IMG/VR virus record: IMGVR_UViG_3300030108_005139
Coordinates: 1 to 64,000 of that record
From: a virus
Direction: 5' to 3' (one strand)
Length of the DNA stretch: 64,000 bases
In this document: positions 30,401 to 40,000 of the stretch, piece after piece
Layout: each line of letters starts with the position of its first letter
How positions within the stretch are numbered: position 1 is the first letter of the stretch
The notes under the pieces: model-generated
The model's database searches: none
What the model was told of the DNA's origin: nothing
The model's input: only the letters and a program-made list of their open reading frames with translations
Made by a program: the position numbers and the translations under genes

Positions 30401-32654
30401 AAGATATTAATTTACGAAACTCTGAAATGTTTGTTTTTGCAAAATCTACAACATAAAGATTAGGAAACACTGGTTCGTATATCAAATCCAATTCACTAGT
30501 TAATTGTTCAAACTCAGGTGCGAATGAGCCATTATAATGTCCTGTTAGTTTAACTAAGTCATCACATACAGGAATTTCAAAAGTGTAATCATAATAGCGC
30601 CTTGGTACCAATACAGATCGTGCTGCTTCAGAGGAGTCACCGTCACCAGTTCCATTTCTTAAATCAGCAGGATCATATGCGTAAGGATCCTTTATTTTTA
30701 AAAATGGTTCAAGATAATCATCCACTATGTTAACAAATCTAAGTCCCAATGGGCCTTCAGACTCAGAAACAAGATAATCTATTGCATTGAATCTCTTAAC
30801 GGTAACCTCTGTTCTTTTCCAATTACCCAATTTAATGTCTTGTGTATCATCAAATATTCTACGAACCGCTGCATCACGCTCAGAGGGCGAACTTCCAGCT
30901 GATATTAAGCCTAGTTCGAATAAGCGCTCGGGATCTCCCACATATGTCTCTGGACCAAAATTGCTGATATAGATCAAAGGAATCATATTTTTAGTCAACT
31001 CCTGACTAAGCAATGATTCACGATATCTTACAGCACCATCCACCAAACTAGTAATTGGCTCCCCCGGTATAGGTCTTGCAACCATATGCCCAGCAGCTAA
31101 TTCTGAAACAACATTAAGAAAGGCTGAGAAATCATCGGTTAAAACATCTTCGTTAGTTGAAATGGTCGGAAAATATCCAAACATTGGATTAAGGGTTTCT
31201 GACGAAATAATTTCGCCGCCTGCCCTTATTGGATCCGCACTAAGTGGCAGATCCCAACCATAAGCAAACCACATCCTCAAAGACATTCTCCTGATTAAAT
31301 CTTGCACCAAAAAGCCACTTTGAATTGTTTGCTCAATTGTATCTTCGTATCGATGAATAACAGGATCATCTCTCATTACGGCTTGATTATATTCAAGGAA
31401 AAAATTAGCTGCAGAGGGGTTACTTAAAACAGTCCTAGCATCTGGCAAGAGAAAGACTGAATCTCTCTTAACAATAGCCTTGTGTTTAGGATATTTAGGA
31501 ATGCCAGGGGTTTCATCTTTTCCGCTTGAATCTGGTTTCGGATCTGCAACATTGTCGCCATTTAGCAACCCTACTGCTGGATTTGGTCCATCCGATGCCA
31601 CCGACATAGGGGAGCCGCTTTCACCCCCCACAGTAGTGGCCACACCAACAACTCCACAATCACTAACATCATATGTACCTTCGGCTTGTCTATGTGCGAT
31701 TTCGTCCATAATATCAACTAATCGCAACCTCATTTCTGTCATTTCTGACGCAGAAGCAGTGTTCTGTTCAATTAAACTCGTAATCTGAGCACGAAGTTCA
31801 TTTTTTTCGGTTGTGGTGAGGCCAGATTCCAGAAGCCTTGCTTGAAGTTCAGCAAGCACTGCTGACCGGGATTCTGACCCAGCAACCGCACTTGTTATGT
31901 TATATTCAAGAGTTAATCTTTCTCCTCTAAGCCTACAATCTGACAAACTCCCGATGCCATCATCTTCTGGTGAGATGTCCTCTGCACAGGGCTCTTCCGA
32001 CCACATATTGTCAGATATTCTTCGCGCTCGCTCCTCCTTATAGTCTGTTAAACCTCTTTCTAAGAAAGTTTTTCTTTCTTGTAGCACTTCTATTTCAGCT
32101 GTGATTTCAGTTAGTTCTGCTATAGCCTCGCTGCGTTCAGAAGTTCCCGATTCAAGAGTAGGGATGAATGCTTGTAATGAATTTCTCTTGGCAAGGAGGG
32201 TGATAAGGTTCTCTTCCAACCTAGCAAGACTAGCCTCATCACCCAAAATCACCTCAGACAATTCACAGTTATCGATCTCGTCTAAGTAAGAGTCCTCTAC
32301 AATTAAAGATTCTTCTCTTCTTTGATCTGCTTCCTCTTTTACTCTTTGTAGTGTCATTGTTAAGAAACGGACTACCAGATCATCGCCGGATTCGATGGCT
32401 ACATAATAAGCACTAGCCGCTTCTAATGCTGCCGTCAGGGTACCTACACCTTCAAAAATTGCATCATCAGGAATTCCATCCAAAATCGCAGCGCTTGGCA
32501 TTGGAGGTGGTAGCTCACCAACAATATACCTCCAAGGCCCCCACACATACTCGGTACCTCTCAAGCTATCTGCAAGTTCAGAATCACTAGAACTGGCGAT
32601 ACCTGGTAGGGCAACGAGTGCAGCGACAAGCATTATAACAAATAAAATCATCAT
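27477..32654 (-). CDS. Very large structural protein with hydrophobic N-terminus
   Basis: I place the start at ATG 32654 (MMILFVIMLVAALVALPGIA then SSSDSE), 2 bp after the stop of the upstream gene, not at an earlier ATG inside that gene. This gives 1725 residues. The first 20 residues form a hydrophobic segment followed by AS-SS, as in a Sec signal peptide, though with no positive charge before it. Residues about 100-330 are coiled-coil-like, including LAELQARLLESGLTTTEK. Later parts hold no domain I know. The C-terminus is basic with EARTLWGRKYKLRI. It lies in the tail module, so a virion protein is likely. Confidence 0.75.
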   Translation of the reverse strand: MMILFVIMLVAALVALPGIASSSDSELADSLRGTEYVWGPWRYIVGELPPPMPSAAILDGIPDDAIFEGVGTLTAALEAASAYYVAIESGDDLVVRFLTMTLQRVKEEADQRREESLIVEDSYLDEIDNCELSEVILGDEASLARLEENLITLLAKRNSLQAFIPTLESGTSERSEAIAELTEITAEIEVLQERKTFLERGLTDYKEERARRISDNMWSEEPCAEDISPEDDGIGSLSDCRLRGERLTLEYNITSAVAGSESRSAVLAELQARLLESGLTTTEKNELRAQITSLIEQNTASASEMTEMRLRLVDIMDEIAHRQAEGTYDVSDCGVVGVATTVGGESGSPMSVASDGPNPAVGLLNGDNVADPKPDSSGKDETPGIPKYPKHKAIVKRDSVFLLPDARTVLSNPSAANFFLEYNQAVMRDDPVIHRYEDTIEQTIQSGFLVQDLIRRMSLRMWFAYGWDLPLSADPIRAGGEIISSETLNPMFGYFPTISTNEDVLTDDFSAFLNVVSELAAGHMVARPIPGEPITSLVDGAVRYRESLLSQELTKNMIPLIYISNFGPETYVGDPERLFELGLISAGSSPSERDAAVRRIFDDTQDIKLGNWKRTEVTVKRFNAIDYLVSESEGPLGLRFVNIVDDYLEPFLKIKDPYAYDPADLRNGTGDGDSSEAARSVLVPRRYYDYTFEIPVCDDLVKLTGHYNGSFAPEFEQLTSELDLIYEPVFPNLYVVDFAKTNISEFRKLISLDRRMDSLGLPERFTPDWENYFNRFRYSREHPYISLWNKTVSIAQQTNDMEGLEKLSLEYRNLIFSNFYKETYKETGSKYAPGGVVSVAPMHVTTRFNFEGYREFVSFFAEAMERASILTTDGGGIYYDPISNIASDTFSRSSKNIFVQANINGSLSGYMDKSRIASLLSDYGSMTPLGSSPSSTKMPSSDLSINVMESRQELITKIERVWDFREWFKIYCTPEIEEMVVNPDVFEGLLTRVPEIGPLLFDEIKTWGKNSPTDTMMDFNKTFPISGIPSSDSLGPDIMRVPGEENWSNCLSTVDIQTHLGVILAFINLYLERVGRESDETLDVLGATPETEELADIIGGIFRRYKDIVNGQLAYSEALFYRIEKVDAETDQVTQNFVLPATLLNSGFSHIDAQVRYGVGYRYNIYGYYLVFGNEYWYEEIEQPDPATIPLPPDREFEAIPWVELSPELQERYLSTETPDTELRYDYSTDQLLDEIRDQLASLLIVQNPIGTSPGIIPGARRYTLDMVLLLSEQAELEGLGRYTTAGPIAPFGLSITGAFDDPRSLARLLAIAKNRLYVRYEQLTERYGRDFFSPPGPIIRELEIEYQNVITADRIETIIVQRMEMLISQERADYDAGRAPFYRPFRSGGTIGSGGKEPAPTSYTFAVNNMPHPVIVEASIFSAGYQPPEVKIIGNPPTPPNVDLIPYRSVKDKILVQMNSGQGQYVDKPKIVLPSDVDKFRDMILEQGLEQSTLDGGRVATESDLNENNIEDFDVLFLNDDYPELFEVYRLDFPPSSYGDFSDARKIILDNTARRMNQEEGTWRDQVVTTANSFVDDIVPNKKYWYTFRVVDIHNNPSNPTGVLQVEMVDTGNSIFPTIEEYVFPVVPDSYSKHMRRYIKIKPSQIQEAFNQQFIDEQDLESYLLDKNLGSKAAEARTLWGRKYKLRITSELTGKKIDINFKFRQIHTDKDNEDLNRPTEESFE

Positions 32655-32655
32655 T

Positions 32656-35600
32656 TTAGTACCCTGATGTTCCTCCACCAGATCCGCCACCAGATCCGCC
32701 ACCATACCCACCACCACTCATTCCAGATGTTGTTCTAGTTGTGGCAGCACTTCTCCGACCAGCCATACTGGTGCTTCGCTGTGCTCTTGTAGTCATTCTC
32801 CGAGTAGCGGTCCTCGCTATTCTAGTTAATCTTTCGTGAGGTTCTGAGGTGTGTGTCCGACCAACCATTGGACCCTCTGTCGGATGCACGTGATAAAAAC
32901 CAACATAGTCTTCACCATTTGGAAGCAAAAATTGGCCACCAGATGTATACAAATCAGTTTGTATATCGCTGACTCTTCGATTTCTATAAATGGAATGGTC
33001 TAGCAACAATCTTGAATCTTTCATCACAGGAGTATGATCATAGTATTCAGGAGGTTGCAAACTCATTTTCACTCTTAAATTATCACCCCTTGGTGGAACC
33101 CTCATAGACATTTGTTCGTTTGTCGCTGAAGACAATAGAAAATATTCATCAAACACTGGGCATTTTAACTTGTCCTCAATCCCTAACTCACCGTTACTAT
33201 ATGGTCGAAGTCTAATCAAAGCGTTACCATTTAATCTTTCTATTGTATCTTTTGTAAGTAAACGCCATTCAGTATCTCTTAGTCCTGCACCATACCCTAC
33301 CAAAACCTCTACTCTTTGTAAGCTATTTATTTTAATATTAAATTCAGCATCATTTAAATAATTTCTAACAAAATGACCTGGATTTCTCGATTTGAAATTG
33401 TTTGGAGTTTTTGCAACCATAGATATAACTTGATTTGGAATCTCTCTTAACTTATTTGGTTGTATTGTATCAATAATATTTTTCTTATTTTCCAAATTGA
33501 ATTTCTCATTAGTCTTCTTAATTGAAGTTTTCTTTTGAGATATTGTTTTACTTTGCCCATCGCTGTCTTTAGAATTTAACGATTGGTTCGGTACAATCTG
33601 TGATAACAGCGCAGAAGTTTTTGTAATTTTATTAATATCCTTGGGTTTTTTAGAAATTGTAGCATCGACAAATTTCTTCTTATCTTTTTCAGTGGCATCA
33701 AACTTATTGGTATTGCCAACAAATTTCTTTGAATTAAGCTCTGTGCTTTCTTCGGTAGAAACTAGACTTAAAGATTTTATTTTTTCAATTTCATCGTCAG
33801 GCACTACAGTGACAGATTTTTTGCTCATAAAGTTTTCTATTTCCTTTAATGAGCCTTCCTCTGTGTCAATCGTGTTTTCATAATATCTTTCGTCACTATC
33901 AGATATGTTTTTTTCTTCATTTCTAGAAAGTATTAAAGCATTGAGGCCAACATATTTTACTTGATCCACCTTATCATCTAACTTAACAACATTATCTCCT
34001 GCTCTAACACTAATCGGCGATAAAAAGGAGTTTTTATTGTTTTCTGCGTTAAAATTAAACGTGTTCTCTAAACCACTTAAAACAGTGTTTGAATCTGACC
34101 CTGGAAACTTGTTACCCTCTTGTTGTACCCTGCTATTCCATTCAGAAACAGACACCTTAACTAGCCCCACCGACTCGCTTTGTTGCTCCTCTGGATAAAG
34201 ATAGCTGAAGCCAGTGTTGTTTTGACAATCAATTACATAAGTATCTTCTTGCTTGGAAAATTCTCTACTGACTACAAACGTTTTAAATTCAGTTTTATCT
34301 ATGTGCCCAAAGGAACTGTTATGAACTTTTTTCTTACTACTCAAGTAATTTCTTTTTGTTAAAAGAGCTTCATTCCTTAACATTAAGTCTTGAATTAGCT
34401 CTAGAAACCTCTCTAAACCACTAATGTTCCCACTAACAGGGTGAGTCATATTGAAAATAGTTCTTATTAAGACCTCTCTCGTTGTTTTAGAAATACCCTC
34501 GATGATAGACAAATTTTGAACGTAAACACCAAGACATTTTGCAAGCAAATCTTGTTTGGCCTTTTGATCAGTTTGAATGAAATTCTGATGGAATCTGTTC
34601 GAATGGTAATTCATTCCCTCTACACTTTCTTGAATGTATTCTTCCAACAACTTAGAACTTCTTTGAAGCGCTGCATATTGTTTACGAAAAAAACCCTCAG
34701 TACCATCTTCAAATTCTATCTCAACACGGTAAAAGTAACGACCAGCAGTAAATTGACTTACTTCGTGGTCAGTGACTGAAAAATATCTAACTCGATTACT
34801 ATCGCCAATATAGTTTTGGTCTAAATAGGTCTCCTCCAGAGAGGCGATTGTGGACTCTCCTTCCAAATAGGAATTGTTGATTAATTGTCTACCATTTTCA
34901 ATGTCTTGTGAAAAAACAATTAATTTATCTTGTTGCACTCCCTTCTCAAAACGGCTCCTAAAGACTTTTAAGTATTTAATCTTCATAAATGGCATCAACC
35001 TATCGAGCGTTTTTGGGTTGTCAATAAATTTAGTAAACTTTACATTTTTTAGATAAATCTGCTTGCAATCAATTCCAAACATAAATCTAACATTTTTACT
35101 TCTGTCGGTTGTTAGGTAAAAGTTTGAAAATTCAGCACCATTAAAGTTTTTAGGATCTAACGGGCTACTAATTTGCAATAAAGAAGAGACCTTCTTAAAA
35201 ACTCTAAAATCTTGAATTTTTGTATTTGGCGTTTCAAAAAACTTTAACGAGTTATTAACTCCTGTCCCACTAAAAGTTATTGGCGATGGCTTATAAAAAT
35301 CACCAGACCACAGCTTGCCATCTCTAGTTCTTAATCCATAATTATTTAATGATAATTCAGAATTATCAATAATAATATCTGTTTTAATCCTACCAACTGT
35401 CTGATATTTATCTGTGACCCCAGAAGCCTGTTCTTCAAATATTCTATAGGGAAATATTACAGTTGCAAGATGTGGAGGGTTTTCATCAGTGACCCTAGCA
35501 TCTTCAAAAGTTATGTCGAACGGTATCTCATAAAATGAATTATTTCTATTGTCGGTAATAACATTGAGCATTTTAACGTCAGAAATGCTTATATTTTCTA

Positions 35601-35901
35601 AACTAACAATTTGATGAGTTGCATCTTTTGCCTTTTTATAGTTGTACTTTAAAGACGCTCTTCTGTTTGATAATTCTTTTGTTAGTTTTGCACTAAAGCT
35701 TAATATAGCCTTAACGCTAAAGCCAGTTAATAAACTTCTAATTTGTTCTACTTGAACCACGTCTTGTTCGTCTGTTCTTTTCTTTTTTATACAACAACGC
35801 AGAATAACTTTTCCAGTGTCCAAAGTAATACCGTTAACATACACAGGGGGTAGGCTATCAGTGTGGCCTCTAGAATCTATTTTTAATTTAGCCATTGCCA
35901 T
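32656..35901 (-). CDS. Large structural protein with Gly-rich C-terminus
   Basis: The gene starts at ATG 35901, overlapping the previous stop as TAATG; the next ATG (35895, MAKLKIDSRGH) is possible. It has about 1080 residues, mostly beta-like and charged. From about residue 660 to 790 it is Lys/Ser/Thr-rich and probably disordered (SKKPKDINKITKTSALLSQI). The last 40 residues are Arg/Ser/Thr- and then Gly-rich (MSGGGYGGGSGGGSGGG). An HVHPTEGPMVGRTH segment is near the end. Gly-rich ends occur on phage fibre and baseplate proteins. Function is unknown. Confidence 0.75.
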   Translation of the reverse strand: MAMAKLKIDSRGHTDSLPPVYVNGITLDTGKVILRCCIKKKRTDEQDVVQVEQIRSLLTGFSVKAILSFSAKLTKELSNRRASLKYNYKKAKDATHQIVSLENISISDVKMLNVITDNRNNSFYEIPFDITFEDARVTDENPPHLATVIFPYRIFEEQASGVTDKYQTVGRIKTDIIIDNSELSLNNYGLRTRDGKLWSGDFYKPSPITFSGTGVNNSLKFFETPNTKIQDFRVFKKVSSLLQISSPLDPKNFNGAEFSNFYLTTDRSKNVRFMFGIDCKQIYLKNVKFTKFIDNPKTLDRLMPFMKIKYLKVFRSRFEKGVQQDKLIVFSQDIENGRQLINNSYLEGESTIASLEETYLDQNYIGDSNRVRYFSVTDHEVSQFTAGRYFYRVEIEFEDGTEGFFRKQYAALQRSSKLLEEYIQESVEGMNYHSNRFHQNFIQTDQKAKQDLLAKCLGVYVQNLSIIEGISKTTREVLIRTIFNMTHPVSGNISGLERFLELIQDLMLRNEALLTKRNYLSSKKKVHNSSFGHIDKTEFKTFVVSREFSKQEDTYVIDCQNNTGFSYLYPEEQQSESVGLVKVSVSEWNSRVQQEGNKFPGSDSNTVLSGLENTFNFNAENNKNSFLSPISVRAGDNVVKLDDKVDQVKYVGLNALILSRNEEKNISDSDERYYENTIDTEEGSLKEIENFMSKKSVTVVPDDEIEKIKSLSLVSTEESTELNSKKFVGNTNKFDATEKDKKKFVDATISKKPKDINKITKTSALLSQIVPNQSLNSKDSDGQSKTISQKKTSIKKTNEKFNLENKKNIIDTIQPNKLREIPNQVISMVAKTPNNFKSRNPGHFVRNYLNDAEFNIKINSLQRVEVLVGYGAGLRDTEWRLLTKDTIERLNGNALIRLRPYSNGELGIEDKLKCPVFDEYFLLSSATNEQMSMRVPPRGDNLRVKMSLQPPEYYDHTPVMKDSRLLLDHSIYRNRRVSDIQTDLYTSGGQFLLPNGEDYVGFYHVHPTEGPMVGRTHTSEPHERLTRIARTATRRMTTRAQRSTSMAGRRSAATTRTTSGMSGGGYGGGSGGGSGGGTSGY

Positions 35902-36983
35902 TAGTCGCAAACTTCTCCAACATCAACGTCCCTACGGGCATACATATCACTGGCCATAGTTCTTGTAGGTTCCCTTTCATCTCCGCAATCGTACACCCTG
36001 TCAAGAAAGAGACCCTTGGCAGTGTCCAAACCCTTGTACTTACAAAGAAATCTTTCTGAAATTTCGTCATCCACCTTTATTGATAAATAATAATCAGCGT
36101 ACTCGGCAACCTTCCTATTAAGCTTGTCAAAATATCTTCGCTTCGGGATAGGGTTGTGATCTAAATCAAAATCTTCGCTTTCAAAAAAATCCATCTCTTC
36201 GCTTTTATTAGGATCAGAATTCCAAAATTTAATTGGCTTTAATCTTGTTGCTGAGTTATTATTAGATATTCCTGCCGAGGGGTGTTTGCCACCAAAATCA
36301 GGGAACTCCTCACTAACTTCAAAAAGCTCTATTTTAAAATTTTCTTTTTGATATGGAGAATTTACTTCATCTATCTCCACCAATAAAAAGTTGTCTCGAA
36401 GCTCTAGGAAGCCATCTTCAAGATCATACACAAATCGCTCTTCTTCATCAAAAACAACTTCAGGTGATGTCAAAGATCCATAAACTGTTTCATAGACCAA
36501 ATCTTTAACATTCAATTGTGGAATCTTAAATTTTGGTCCCTCATAAGTATCACCAACTCTTATCGAACTGGTAAACAACATTGGAGAATCCGATAACTCA
36601 CCTCTCAGTATATTGACATCGAAAGCAGGAGAGTTGTCGCTGTAATAATCTGCAATTCCTAATTCAGAGGACAAAGAGTAGTTTCTTATGTAATAAGATT
36701 GTATAGTGCTTTGCTCATCGGTCTCTTGAGCAAGAACACTAGTGTCAAACTCTTCTCTACAATTCCTAAACGTCTTTTGAATCTTGGGCCTTGGTGTTTC
36801 TTTTATCCTATCTTCTGCGGCACTTTGTGACTCATCATATCCCATATACTTTGAATCATATATGATATCATCATCAAAAAAAGAATAATAAACTGGCTTA
36901 AACCGACCCTTCGACAACAGATGTCTACCATATGAGGTCAATTCAATTTCCAACACTTCTTCTTGTCTATTATAGAAAACCAC
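35901..36983 (-). CDS. Virion structural protein, 360 aa
   Basis: The N-terminus (MVFYNRQEEVLEIELTSYGR, then FKPVYYSFFDDDIIYDS) looks like a relative of the MAFLDNSGD family at 26478-27401, which shares the L-T-x-x-G-R-x-x-L-x-x-G-x-F pattern. The rest is acidic with NSDPNKSEEMDFFESEDFDL and a C-terminus with CGDEREPTRTMASDMYARRD. No enzymatic motif. It lies between two giant structural genes. It is probably a tail or neck component. Confidence 0.75.
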   Translation of the reverse strand: MVFYNRQEEVLEIELTSYGRHLLSKGRFKPVYYSFFDDDIIYDSKYMGYDESQSAAEDRIKETPRPKIQKTFRNCREEFDTSVLAQETDEQSTIQSYYIRNYSLSSELGIADYYSDNSPAFDVNILRGELSDSPMLFTSSIRVGDTYEGPKFKIPQLNVKDLVYETVYGSLTSPEVVFDEEERFVYDLEDGFLELRDNFLLVEIDEVNSPYQKENFKIELFEVSEEFPDFGGKHPSAGISNNNSATRLKPIKFWNSDPNKSEEMDFFESEDFDLDHNPIPKRRYFDKLNRKVAEYADYYLSIKVDDEISERFLCKYKGLDTAKGLFLDRVYDCGDEREPTRTMASDMYARRDVDVGEVCD

Positions 36984-37016
36984 TACTTTTTCCCTTTAAA
37001 TAATTAGAAATCAAGA

Positions 37017-40000
37017 CTATTCTTCATCAGATTTATTTTCAATAACCACTTCTGCATCCATTTTAACCAATTCAATCAATGAGAAGAAATCATATGGCCA
37101 ATTGTAAGAATAATTAAATTCAGATTTATCTTTTACAACACCCTTATCTCTGAGAAGTTCAAACTTAAAGCCCTCTTCCTTAATTGAGTCAGCCAACATT
37201 TCAAAATAATTATCTGACGCCCTTTGTTTGACTTTAAAAACCATCCACCTTAATGAGTCTTTTATCTCGCCCTGCATTAATTCATTTTCTAACAAATCGT
37301 GACTAACTACGACCGACTTAGCTTCAAACCTCCTACCAATGTCTGGGGGTAAATTCTGCCAAATATCAGTTAAGTCTTGTTTAGTCAGCGTATGCTCAAA
37401 CTCAAATATATACATCGCCACGGGATTAATTGTGGTGTTAGTAATAAAATCAAATTTTGGAGGAAACACATAATGTCTCACCTTATCAACCATATCTATT
37501 ATAGACTGCCCAACCTTAACTTCCTCTTTGTTCGCCCCTCTGAGAGACAACAAGGCTTGCTGTACCTGTTCTCTAGAAATACTAAAGAATTGTTTTACAC
37601 CATTATTTTCTACAAACGGGATAGCAACAACGGCCTCTCGAATAGTCTTTTCTTCCAACACTTGACCCAATTTAACTGGCGACTTATTGAATCCCATTAA
37701 ATCGGCCAATGAACCAGTCAATGACGGTATACTTTTCTCTTGCTCTGTTAAATCTTGTACTTCTAAATATATACCATCTGCTGTTGCTGGCTCTACTCCG
37801 TATTGATGCCACATCCCCCTTGCTATTGAACTAGACCCAACTGTTGGAGATGTTATCGAAACATTGGAAAAATCTAAAATAGGTGTTTCCCATTTTGGCT
37901 GAATAATCGCAACGCTTGGTGCAGCGGCATCATCCTCAACAAGTGTTGCTTGACCTGTGATGGGGTCGAATGTAGCCTTCTTCTCTCTTGCAATATCAAA
38001 TAAATTAATTGAAGAAGTAATCTGCATTTGATTTTTGTAAGCCGGGGTCCGGGCACCAGAACCAACGGTGAAATACTGCTCACCCACTCTAAAGAAACTC
38101 TGACTTAGATTACTAACAATCTCATCAATTGAATAATACTTTGAAGTCTCTGGAGTAAAAGTAAGTTCCACATCTGCATATCCGTCCATATAGGGTGGAG
38201 TGTGTGGCTCAAAACTTTCAGCACCACGAATATAGTCTGCACGAGTGGGTGGACCAAAGGCCGAACGTCTAGAGTACATAGTTATTGTTGGGTTTGTAAA
38301 GAAAGAACCCGTGAGAGTTATGTCTTGGCCCTTACTATTGTCTCTTGGAGCACTAGATTCTAGCTGTCCTCTTCTAGAAACCCTACCGTTTCTTAGAACA
38401 ACTCGCATCTTATATTCTTTACCCCTTTCAGCTTTAAAGTATTTTTTGTTGTCGTCTCTGGCTGAAATCAGACTTGTTACTCCCTGCTGCTTAAGGAAGA
38501 ATTTTGGAACCTCTGATACAAAATTATTCATTGCAACTTTGTATAGCGAGCCACCACTACCATCCCAAGACGCCGTAGAATTAATCCTAGCATCAGGATG
38601 AACTTCGCCATCTACTATTGATACACCTGCTAGGTGATTTTCAGGCAAGATTAAAGATTCAAAAGGCACTCGATAGCCATACGAAGAACTTACTCTATGG
38701 CTCGCTGTGTGATCATTAATAATTTCAGTTGCCGCCACATCAAACGAAGATGTCATTATAGGATAGTCAACGGCCAAGCCAGATTTAATTGAGTTGTATA
38801 GCACACCAGGTGCAAACATCGGAGTAAAGAAAGTTTTAAAACTTACCTGATTGCCGAAAGAATCCGCTGTTGTAGTGGCAGATTGATCCTTAAAATTAAC
38901 TCTTTCTGAATAAGATTGTGAAAACAGTGAGGCCAACTCAACAGTCCTAGAGGCAGGATAAAAGCCTTCATAAGGCAAGAATTTCATAACTGCATTGCAC
39001 TGAAGAGCGAACTTAGTCGGAGTGTGTCCTACTTCAGAGTGATCTTGTTTAATAACATCAAAGAACTTCATAAAGTCAGTGTTTGTATATACTTTATAGA
39101 AGTTGTCATTCTTGCTTGAAGTTAAGTTCCTGGCCGCACCAGTTAGTTCCAAGAAGTTATCATTATCAGCTAGGAAATTTCCAGCCTTAGTATTAAGGTA
39201 GAACTCCATATGTTCGCTTATTCTGAACTCTGGAATTATACTATAATCCTTGCCGTACCCTCTAAAGTCCTCTCTAAAATCATCATACGAATTATAGAAC
39301 GGCTCCTTACCACTTTGCGCGGCAGCTTCCCACAAAGTATCTCCTACTTTTTCATTTATTTCTTTGCCCGTATCATCTCTTTCTGGTACATACCTGGAAT
39401 ACAGCGGGCCAAAAATGTTAGTATTGGCAGTAGAGCCATTAAAAGGAGCATCAGAAACAATGCCTTGATCAATATTACTAAAACCAGAATGTGCGTAAGA
39501 ACTTACCGAAGCAGACAAATTACCAACATAATGCAATTCATTGCTAACAGTATCTTGTATGTTGCCAGAAAGTTGTGATAGTGGCCCATCATTTTCGTGT
39601 TCCCCCATTCTATAGTGAGATAAAACAGTAAGATTCCCAGCACCGGAGCTTGACAAGGTGGTGTTGGTTACATCTATTGGGTTTCCATTGTTATATAAAG
39701 TGGTTATAACGGAGTCGTTCCATTGCCCAGAACCAGTGTCATATATTGAACCGGTAAAGAAAGTTAATTCATCAATAAGCCCCTTGTATCCTATTGTAGC
39801 AGTTTGAGTAGAAAATGTTCCAGTGCTATCCGGTGGGTTTCCTCCAACAACAACAAAAGAGCCAAAACTATTTGATAACCCTTTACCAGCGTTTGTTGAA
39901 CCAATCGCTCGACGCTCTCCGTCTACATAAAGGCTCATACTGTGTTCTGTTAAGCCATCGTGATACCAGGCTAAAGCGACGTGGTGCCAACTATCGTTAC

